Below the pieces are notes generated by a model. The model was not told where the DNA came from and ran no database searches. It worked only from the letters and a program-made list of their open reading frames with translations. A stretch of 64,000 nt of DNA from NCBI GenBank assembly GCA_015178975.1, contig WHVD01000048.1, forward strand, positions 248,001 to 312,000, read 5' to 3'. Positions 55,663 to 64,000 of the stretch are shown in pieces. This DNA is from Hysterangium stoloniferum. Its lineage: Eukaryota; Basidiomycota; Agaricomycetes; Hysterangiales; Hysterangiaceae. Position 1 is the stretch's first letter. Every line of letters starts with the position of its first letter. The translations under genes were made by a program, and so were the position numbers.

Positions 55663-56112
55663 GTGTGGGATTAAAATAAAATAAATGTACAAGTCGGAGG
55701 AAGCAGGTTTGGGGTTCAAAAGACACAACGAGGTATCGAACAAGGAAGGGAACAAGAGGTTGAATATTCAGTCGAGGCCACTGTACTATCAGACCGCTGG
55801 GACATTTAGCGGAGTCAAACCATACATTGGAACTTCGTGGGCACTACAACACCCCTCCTGTCCTGTTTGTAGGCGTTTTAAACACACCTTCATCCGGCGG
55901 TGAGTTTCTCAGGTCCCGGTGTAGTTAGTCGCGGGGTGTCCGGAGTTTCTGTTCATCCTTGATCGGCGGATCCTGCATGTGGGGGATTTAAGGAAATCCG
56001 TAAGACGGGGAATTTAAGTTTGGAAAAAAGATTTTGAATGTTAATTAAAAAGCATTATGCTACCGAAAACCACTCTAAGGGGTAGCCTTAAACCGCTGTT
56101 ATATATACAGCG
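55663..56112. other. Unassigned sequence
   Basis: A 72-codon ORF (55685-55903) ends with CPVCRRF but shows no domain. No gene supported. Confidence 0.4.
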
Positions 56113-56270
56113 TGTTGAAGTAACGGCATTATGTAAGCTACCTTTGGTAAGTTGGAACGCAGTGTAGGCAACTGTACGGTTGCATTACACTTATGGATGC
56201 TATATAGTTATACCTCCAAACGCGTAACCTCTTAGTAGTTATCACTCACTAAGAGTTCTTACTTCGCCAG
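56113..56270 (+). mobile_element. Partial Copia LTR
   Basis: Begins TGTTGAAGTAACGGCATTATG and follows the 44708 and 22407-22699 LTR family to CACTCACTAAGAGTTC. Then it stops abruptly at a GC-rich segment. Confidence 0.65.
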
Positions 56271-56460
56271 ATTTACGCGCAGGCGCCAGGACCCACCAGA
56301 CCCGCGGATTCTTGGCGCGGCGGGATCCAAATCGGCCTGACCGGCCGATCGGCCGGCAACCTGGCGCACCCCGCGTGGCGTTCCGACGGGGAAGCTGGAT
56401 TGACCTCCAATATAGCACTCAAGAACCGTGGAGTTGCCGCATTTTGCGGTGACAACTTGG
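56271..56460. other. GC-rich island with a perfect 16-bp palindrome
   Basis: About 190 bases of much higher GC content than the surroundings, including CCGGCCGATCGGCCGG. The 60-codon minus ORF here is not convincing. It may be host exon-like or foreign DNA caught next to the LTR end. Confidence 0.45.
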
Positions 56461-56942
56461 GTTCCTAACGGATCGGATATGAATATGATGCGGATGACGG
56501 ATATCCTACAGATTGTTGTACGATATGGCTGTTTCGAGTTGTGTGTATTGTCTGAAATTCCAATGAGATTACAATAAATTGTTTAGCTTAAAACAGATGA
56601 CTGCTTGCGGCACTCTACACATTTGGAATGCTACGGTATATCATGAGCATGCGGATGGTCTCTTCACTGAGTCGATTTCTGCCGAATGTAATTATATCTC
56701 GATCAATATTGATCTTTCAATGGCTATGGAATATCTAGGTGCGACGAAATAATAAGCAATAGTGCATTAAATGCAATGAAGCGAAAAACATAACTGGAAT
56801 AGCGAGAATACTTCTAGTATATTGGGCCACGCGAAGATATGATGATTGATTGAGTCGCCAGTAGGTAAAGGGTTCCATATTGACACGATCGCCTGAGTTC
56901 GGCTGGTAGTGCGGGCGGAAGGGAAGCAGCCATTACAGAGTG
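56461..56942. other. Unassigned sequence
   Basis: No domain-bearing frame recognised. Confidence 0.4.
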
Positions 56943-57189
56943 TCATGGGTCATCGGCGATAAATGTGGGCACTATTATCGCAGAGGATGGCTCGGCAATT
57001 GGGGCAGCAGGGTATTCCACATTCAGGTGCTCGCGGAATGATTGAAGGCGTTCATCGACCCAAACTTCCTGATAGGTCCGGGTTCTCTATAAATAATTGA
57101 TAACTTAGAGTGCGGATTGAGGAAGATACTTCATGATACCGCCATAGCACACCAACGAGGTTGAGTGTTGGGCTCTTCTTAGCCGACAT
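56943..57189 (-). pseudogene. C-terminal exons of an unidentified gene
   Basis: Two minus-strand exon blocks splice in phase with a short intron (about 57088-57130). They are MSAKKSPTLNLVGVLWRYHE, then RTRTYQEVWVDERLQSFREH with PSSAIIVPTFIADDP and a stop at 56943-56945. Upstream codons (GQRFAHATIQ) continue the frame before the ATG, so this is probably the 3' end of a longer gene. The family is not recognised. Confidence 0.4.
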
Positions 57190-57404
57190 CTGAATTGTTG
57201 CGTGTGCAAAACGCTGACCAGGAAGCAACATTTAGCATGTTGTTATCAATGCTGTCGCCAAACAATCAAGGCACGCACCTTCAACCATGACAAAAGCAGC
57301 TCCAGTGCCTTCCAATCATCCTCCATTAACTTGTAATGTTGATGAATTAAATTTGTTCGAGATTGCTTGCACAAAACCTATCAACGGCATTATAAAGTGT
57401 TAAA

Positions 57405-59864
57405 ATGAAAAAGGGAGGTGGATATGAAGCACTAGAAGTGCAGGAGCTCAGACATGGACTCAGACATAAACAAGTGAACAAAGTTTCACTAGAGTTAACT
57501 ATGGACCGAAAGTGATACACAACATGTAACTAAGGTGCTGAGTCACCAAATCTAACATAGAGTCTCAGAAATTTTCAATCTGGCATCAAGTCCCATATAC
57601 CTTACAATATTCCAAAAACCTGTTCAACCATATGCATAGTCAGAGTCTAGCAGATAGCAACATCAGGAATTAAGGCCTTAATCTTCATAACTGGTATTGG
57701 GAGGTTCTTTTTTGTCCTTGATAAATTGATTGCACAAGCAGCTTGAATGCTTCAATACCAAGTTGTGGTGTGGAACATGCGACCTTGCTTATCTGTCATA
57801 TCTCAAAAGAATGTAACAACAGTAATAATAACATAGCACAAAGTTCCCAGACTATGTACATGAGTTGTCTGTGCAGTGATTCATACTAAACAGAAAGACT
57901 CACCTCAGTCACTGCCTGATATTTGCAGAGTAATGTTTGATGGTAGCATGCTTAAAAAAGTTCAATATATATAGATGGGTGAAGGCTGTGCCTGAATGTC
58001 CACAACATATGTACAGCAGGCCAACACTAAGTAGAACAGTCTAATGTAAACTCAATGAGGCAAAATGGTCATCAGACACCTGTTGGAATAGCAAGTGTGC
58101 AACAGTCCCTTTATGACACATAAACAAAAGCCTTTTTTGTTTTACTTATTTATTGTTCCCTTTGTCACTGTAATATTTTAAAAGTACATTCCATACTATT
58201 GTTTCCACTTTATCACTCTTCCTTTTGTTCTGAATTACCTTAAAAGGAAGCCATTCCAGTCAACTTCACCTCAGCTATTTGGCATATAGCATGCAAATAC
58301 AGAGTATTATTTTGTGCTTTAAATCTCACAACATCTTTCTCACCACTGGGTTTTGTTACAGACAGCTGATGCATGTGGCACATCTTTTCCACAATATAAA
58401 AAACAACCTCAGGAATGAGTCAGAGATTTTGACTACCAAAGGATGCAACCTCCTTGGATTAATGTGCAATGGTGATTTGGTTCTAATATTGTAAAATGAT
58501 GACATAATTTATTCTGCTGTATTTTATCTGACCATCAAGTGCTGGGACACCACATGAAGGCACAACCCGGAGATGTTATAAGCTGGGTAGTGTGACTTTC
58601 ATTCTTCAGCAGTGTACAAGGTGAATACCACCAGAACATATCTAAAATCATCAATGTCCTTTCCTAAATTCAAGGGGCATCTGTGAGCCTATGAAGATGT
58701 AAGTATTTTGAGTCTACTGATTCAAATATTGACAGTGAGTTATCATTATGTTCTCTTGAATCAATCCTCCAGTCTTCACAATGTGAGATACTTCTGTAGA
58801 AACTTCTCAAGGCCTTGTTGTCTCGATGTGATCCACATGCAATTTGCTTGTATATTGTCAACTTTGCCATCAGTGCAGCTTTCTTTGTGTTGTGAAGAAC
58901 TTTCCTCCCAACCTGTCCAAACCAATTGCACAGTAACATCAGGAAAGTGGGAATATCAGTAAGTATGCCATCTAGGAGAGCTAGCTAGCTTGGCTAGGCT
59001 TGGCTAGACACACTACTTTCATGAGATCCATATTTACTAGTTGGAATAAAAGTTTACTATAGATCTAGGGAGGCTAGGGAGTCTACATAATGGGTGTAGA
59101 CATTCCCAAATCCCTGATGAATGCCATAGGCCAATTTCAGTACCTAGGACATTCCAATATACTCTGAAACCATTCCCTAATCACTGCCATGACTGAAAAT
59201 GGGCTGAGGTAGGATGTAGTGTTGGTGGTCCTGCCCTGGATCTTAACAACAGTCAGTAGGTCATGTGACTTGTTTTTTATTTTTATTTTTATTTTAATAC
59301 ATTTATATACCGCATCGCATAACTAAGATACATAGCAGTTCCGTAGTGTCATATAGAGCATAGCTGCTATAGTATCTACGAGAGAATCGAGAGGGAGCAG
59401 GCCGGATGCGTCGCAGCGAGTGGTGGTTGGTACGATGGTCGAATGAAGAGTGGAAATTTGGGCCGAAGCCCAAGGAAGAGCCCGAGATCCTGCTAGCAGT
59501 CGACGACGGCTGCAGGCACACTGAAGCCTTACATTGCCAGTGCATAAGTGAATGCTGGAGTCGGGGGTGGGTAGGAAGATAGACCATTGCCAGGCTACAG
59601 TCATGGTTAGGAGGTGCTAGGCCCAGAACTTCTGTGGGTTTCCCTGGAGACCAACCCATGAGCCCTGTGCTTAACAGTGCTGATCATATGAAGAGCATGG
59701 TAATACAAATCATGCCCAGGTTCATCACAGCTGCATCATCCTTGGAGCTTTAATTGGAATCTTTTCCTTATTCCCACCCTAATTATCTGCTCCTGTTCCT
59801 CTGAGTTCAATGCACTTGGGGACATTACTGGTGGTAACACTTCAACCCCTTTAAAAAGGGTCTC
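57405..59864 (-). pseudogene. Distal degenerate paralog of the helical-repeat gene
   Basis: Several blocks match 10795-13140 in the same order: the AATGAAAA-GGGAGGTGG tract (57413; compare 10797), the AGCTGATGCATGTGG...TTTTCCACAATATA segment (58365; compare 12066), the block with GRKVLHNTKKAALMAKLTIY (58930-58840; compare GMKVLNNAKRTTLLTKLTMY near 12640), and the GCCCAGGTTCAT...GGTGGTAACAC segment (59715-59840; compare 12979-13110). Stops and indels are frequent. A repeat-rich patch (59275-59670) and the solo LTR at 59865 interrupt it. Confidence 0.7.
59275..59670 (-). mobile_element. Unclassified repeat patch, SINE- or LTR-like
   Basis: The low end is a TTTTTATTTTTATTTTTATTTTAA tract, i.e. 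an A-rich tail on the minus strand, as at the 3' end of a SINE or LINE. The high end (GTGGGTTTCCCTGGAGACC...GTGCTTAACA) resembles the terminal part of LTR-X. Two elements may be joined here. No target duplication was found. Confidence 0.4.
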
Positions 59865-60684
59865 TGTTAGGATACACACACAGGGCAGGTCTCCGGAGAA
59901 ACCCGCGGGATATCCGATAGGACTTGGCTTCAGCTTATAGGCTGCACCCTTGCTAGATCATGTTGTCCAATTTTGAACAGGTGGACAGGAATCCCAGGGA
60001 GTCCAGGTGGGGTTTGTGGGTCGTAGGTCATAGGTCGGAGGTTGTGGGTCGTGAGTCGAAATAGTTGAGAGAGGTAGATGCGCCGGAGCCCGTGGGCTCC
60101 GACTAGTGCGAGTGGTGTGAATCAAGTAGGGTTTTAGAGCGGAAAATGTTATTAGATTACTGGGGGGAATCTAAGCTAATTTTCTGACTGGATTGTATGT
60201 ACAACATCTGCCAGTTTATATAGACCGTGGAGTGAATGACATACCAAATCCAGTAATGTCGAAATGAAACTAACAAAACAATACAACGGGAATAATAAAC
60301 ACCAAGTTTGGTGTTAGCAATGGGATGGAATGGAGCGGAGTCCGAATTGTGACAAAGCATAACCCATAACGGGAAACGGAGCAGGAGTGGAGTTCAAATC
60401 GTGACAGGTCATTTGACTAAAACAGGATCGGGGCTCGATTAGAGCGGTGACGGGATTCTGAGCGGGGTCCAGTGACTGATGCATGGGACGAAGACGGACA
60501 TAGACAGAGATGGAGTCCAGGGAAAGTCTGGTGACTGAGATGTGTCGTAATGAGGTCGAAACATAATGAGTCTTGTCGTACGGAGTCTGGGCGGGAAATC
60601 CTATAAACAGACATTTGGTGCATGTGGGGCATGGGGGCATATGGGTTAGGGCCCAGAGTCCGGCAGGATTGTCCGGTTGTAACA
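59865..60684 (-). mobile_element. Solo LTR-X (820 bp)
   Basis: TGTTAGGATACACAC...CCGGTTGTAACA on the plus strand, flanked by GTCTC at 59860-59864 and 60685-60689. It is inserted in the relic helical-repeat gene, in the segment equivalent to GAGGGTCTGCC at about 13120. Confidence 0.92.
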
Positions 60685-60689
60685 GTCTC

Positions 60690-61439
60690 AGCACCCACTA
60701 TTTTGAGATTTCTTAGAGTGGTCTTGTGTCAGGCTGCTGTCAATCACAGCCTCACTAGGTCTCAGTCTGAACATTGATAGAACTTGAGTATATATTCATC
60801 AATGAACAAGGATGGTGTACATGATAGCGATGGTAAGTAAAAACAATGATAAAAAACTAATACATGCATATTCTAATTACCTAAGGAGACAGATACTAAA
60901 TATTAAAGGTTCATTGTAGTAAGCTTCACCAGGATTACACCCCTCCCCACTTTGAGAAATACAGTATCCCCAACAACCAAATTGGCAGATGTGTAGGACC
61001 ATTATGGCAGATGAGTTGTGATTTAAAGAACTACAATGGGTGGTGAAGATGATACCAGAGTGAAATGAGAAATTGAGTAATTTTGAATTCCATGCTGCTT
61101 ACTTCTAATTGTCTGGTCCCAAATTTGAAATGTATCCTCATCCTGAACATTGGAACTGGAACTCATGGCTCTAGCAGCCATTTAATTGGAGTGGGATGGG
61201 TATTCATATGTGCCATAAGGTGACTCTTTCAAAATGGTAGCTGCCATTGTGGTTGTGGTAGAGGTTGGAACTACTGTAGTGGTGGGGCTCATAATGGTCA
61301 ACAGTTATAATCCTTGTCTGGATGAGCACCAATAGTAGGGTTGCCAGGGCACATGTGACATTGATGACAACCTGGATCTGTTGGTTTACCATGACAATTC
61401 CAACACCCTCAAACAGCAGTGAGTGCTAACAGAACTACC
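60690..61439. other. Unassigned sequence
   Basis: A minus-strand ORF (61392-61204) with a hydrophobic stretch is not recognised. A TGTTGGAATTGTC box (minus, near 61400) could start an LTR, but no partner was found. Confidence 0.35.
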
Positions 61440-62096
61440 TAATATTCACTCTAGGCTAGCAGGAGGGAATCCAAAGAGAAACAGTCTAAGGAATTCCTCC
61501 TGCAAGGTGTGACCCCATAGGCACCCAGTAGTTTAAAAATAGCTCTACATAATACAGAACAGGGGCCTTTTCCACCATGGAATACTAATGCTGTGAGCTT
61601 CTAAGTTAATCACCTACTCCTCAGAGACATGTATTAGCCAGAGTAGTTGATATCCACAAGGACATTAGAGTATGATACTACAGCTATAACATAGTCTATT
61701 ATAATCTCCATATTTTTCTGATATTTGTAGTATTTTTCCCAGCACTGTAGGTGCAGTATTGAGTGAGTTACCTTATGTCGGTACCTCCTGTATAGGTGCT
61801 TAGATAAGCACCTAGTAGTATAGTCCACTGTGGGTGTGGGAAAGTCTCCTTAGTGTTTACTTTCCAATCACACTCACAGGGGTGTTCTGCAAAGGGTTAT
61901 TCAACTGTTTCAACAAAGGAGAGGAAAGTGACAAAAGGCATGGGGTTGGACTGTGGACTAGGGACTTCAATAAGATGAGAAAATGGTGCTCCCTAGGGTC
62001 TGTGATAGAGGGTCCCCTGACACATACCCATCTGGCAGTTGTGGACCATAGTGGAGCTAAATGCTGTCACAGATGCATCACACTAATATTCCAACA
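61440..62096 (-). mobile_element. Probable LTR and 3' region of a minus-strand Copia element
   Basis: TGTTGGAATATTAG begins on the minus strand at 62096, directly after the end of Copia pol, which is where a 3' LTR is expected. The other LTR end was not located. Confidence 0.4.
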
Positions 62097-62960
62097 CACT
62101 CACTCATTGCATGTTCACAACACTCACAATCCTCTTCAAACCCATTCCAACAATCAACTTGTCTGGCTTGACCTTTACCAATCCCTTGGTGAGTGCATCT
62201 GTGACTTGGTCACTTGTCAGAACATATGACAATTTGATTTCACCAGCATCAACATGTTTGCATATGAAGTGATACATACACTGATGTGTTTCATTCAGCT
62301 ATGTGATTCTGAGTTCTTTGCAAGGGTCATTGCAGATTGATTGTCCACATAAAGTGGTGTAGGTGAGTCTTAAGTAAACCCCAATTCTCCCATAAACATT
62401 CTAAACCATAACACTTCTTTTCCAGTATGCACCATTGCCATATATTTGGCTTCAGTGCTCAATTGAGCAGTTGAAGTGTCTGTTTTTTTTAACTCCAACT
62501 GATGGTGTCACCTGCAAGGAAGAAAATGTACCCTGTAAGTGAATGTTGGTCATTTTTGTCTGCTGCCCAATCTGCATCAACATACTGTAGCCACTGATTC
62601 TTGTGTTCCCAGATTTCTTGTAAACAATCTGAAAGTCTGAGGATCCTTTCAATTATCTCAAGACTCACTTTATCACCTTTTGATGGTCATCACCAGGATT
62701 TGCACAATGTTAGCTGAGTACACCCACTGCAAAGGCAAGGTCTGGTCAAGTGCCAATCATGGCATACATGAAGGATCCCACAGCACTTTGGTAAGGTTTT
62801 GCTTCAATTTCTGGAGTATTCAACTTGGCTAATGTGATGTTTGGCTCAATAGGCATCATGGCAGCTTTTCAGTCTGACATTCCAAACTGATCAAGAATAT
62901 CAAGGATGTAATGATGCTGGGATACAGACAGTGTGTGCCCTTTTTGATCTCGAGTCATCT
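62097..62960 (-). pseudogene. Copia pol C-terminal part (RT end and RNase H), decayed
   Basis: Minus-strand blocks in order: HHYILDILDQFGMSD (RT thumb) near 62910, TLAKLNTPEIEAKPYQSAVGSF and MYAMIGT near 62830-62760, QYVDADWAADKNDQHS near 62590 (RNase H acidic motif), TISWS-KKQ near 62490, then HFICKHVDAGE-like and TDALTKGL-like pieces near 62260-62170. These are the standard Copia landmarks. Stops and frameshifts are frequent, and the upstream part of pol is missing. Confidence 0.78.
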
Positions 62961-63867
62961 CCATCCGCAAGGATCCAATTTCTGGTTTTATTTGTATGCA
63001 TTGTCTTACATAGGGCTCGATAGATGAAAATGGTTCATGTTTACAATGACATAACCTTATAGATGAAAATGGATATTAAAAAAGGGTGTTCACAAGTCTA
63101 TTACCCCATTGTAGATTGTGTATTACAATAAGTCAACTCATACTATTTTTAATAAATACACCTGATTAGTATATTTACTTGATGGTATTTTCTTTTTTGA
63201 TGAGTTGGTCTATACTAGCCATCTCATGGGCCTACTAGTTATACTAACCATCTCATGGGCCTACTAGTTATACTAACCATCTCATGAGGTGTGCTAGTTA
63301 TGCTAGCCATCTCACATGCCCACTAGCTATCATTGTTTGAGGCTAGGTGCTCTAGGATCAATACAGACAATAGAAAAACAGGTCAGGTGGAAGTATGCAT
63401 GCTACCTTGGATATTTATTAGCTATCATTCCTCAAATAGCTTCTTTATACATGCTTTGATACATTTATTAATTTATCAATTATTAATTATTAACTAGTAG
63501 AAATGGCAGAAAATATATTCAAAATATTGCAAATTGAAGGGCAATTAACTTTAGGAGAATGGTGTGAAATGAACAAACAAAAAAAATGGCCATGCAGTGC
63601 AATGAGAGGATAAGTTGGAAGAATTGAATGAATATGGGACATATGTGGGAACAACAGAGAAAAAGAGGCTAGGCTGGGGTAGACATTGGGTCATGGGGAT
63701 TGAGTATGGCCTCCTGGTCATTTATTGCTGCAGGTTCAGCCTCTAGGGCAATGTTAGACATTCCAGGTGTGAATACTACATGAGCTTTTCATCATTAGGA
63801 ATTTTTGCATGTTCCCTAGATATTCATGATAATTATTTAATCAATGGGAAAAAAATCAAAAACATAC
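62961..63867. other. Unassigned, with a 29-bp tandem repeat
   Basis: 63214-63330 holds four copies of a 29-bp unit containing CTAACCATCTCATGGGCCTA; the last two are diverged. The segment 63112-63165 matches 30360-30412 in inverted orientation. Confidence 0.6.
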
Positions 63868-64000
63868 CTGCCATTAATCCAAAGCACCTTTTGCACTTTG
63901 GCACAGTCCACAGGATTCTCCTCCTCAACAACTTTCAATCCATAGATGTGCTCTTCATAGTGCCTGAAATACTGAGCAGCATTAAATATGCCAGCTTTGA
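63868..64000 (-). CDS. Partial exon of an unidentified gene at the window edge
   Basis: The minus strand is open from the window edge as AGIFNAAQYFRHYEEHIYG, VVEEENPVDCAKVQKVLWI and NGR, ending at a good donor (GGTATGTTTT). The next exon may lie near 63800-63680, but the phase did not fit with certainty. No family is recognised. Confidence 0.4.

Overview
The window looks like a transposon-rich stretch of a filamentous basidiomycete, most likely an agaricomycete. Host genes are split by many short GT-AG introns of about 48-75 nt. The families seen (GtaA-type glutaminase-like protein, GH92 mannosidase, Sulfotransfer_4, HNH_2 and DUF2235 proteins) are common in mushrooms, and the repeats are typical of TE-loaded, often ectomycorrhizal, species. 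The species was not identified. All exon models were made by eye from splice sites and reading frame.

Layout. 1-4.1 kb: broken LINE copies on both strands, carrying two solo LTRs and a near-perfect foldback element. 4.5-8.05 kb: an intact 14-exon GtaA-like gene ending in a membrane anchor. 8-10.8 kb: gene-poor, with a MITE and a GH92 relic. 10.8-15.3 kb: minus-strand array of one helical-repeat gene and degenerate paralogs. 15.3-19.7 kb: Helitron helicase scrap, a 0.63-kb direct duplication, a DUF2235 gene broken by a MITE and a hydrolase fragment. 21.0-22.0 kb: sulfotransferase-like gene. 22.4-26.7 kb: solo LTR and a decayed Helitron. 26.9-29.9 kb: GH92 mannosidase. 31.07-31.66 kb: intact RidA gene. 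32.8-34.1 kb: HNH protein gene with a probable frameshift. 35.48-36.60 kb: a complete TRIM element.

37.1-43.8 kb holds the most unusual object: a 6.7-kb chromodomain Gypsy insertion whose two LTRs are inverted relative to each other, yet which is flanked by one matching 5-bp target duplication. Each arm carries a spliced antisense gene between the chromodomain and the LTR. Its product has a coiled coil, a Zn(II)2Cys6-like cluster and an acidic tail.

44.1-54.4 kb: an 18-bp minisatellite, then a Copia element broken by a Tc1/mariner element (itself hit by an LTR), solo LTRs inside solo LTRs, and two inverted solo LTRs 39 bp apart in its 3' LTR. 54.4-64 kb: mostly degenerate sequence, with a distal relic of the helical-repeat gene, another solo LTR and a minus-strand Copia pol remnant.

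Intact-looking host genes are few: GtaA-like, GH92, RidA, the sulfotransferase-like gene and perhaps the helical-repeat gene. The first two are secretory-pathway proteins. No operon logic applies. Three LTR families recur and are called here LTR-X (about 816 bp, the LTR of the palindromic Gypsy), LTR-Y (about 740 bp) and LTR-Z (about 233 bp).
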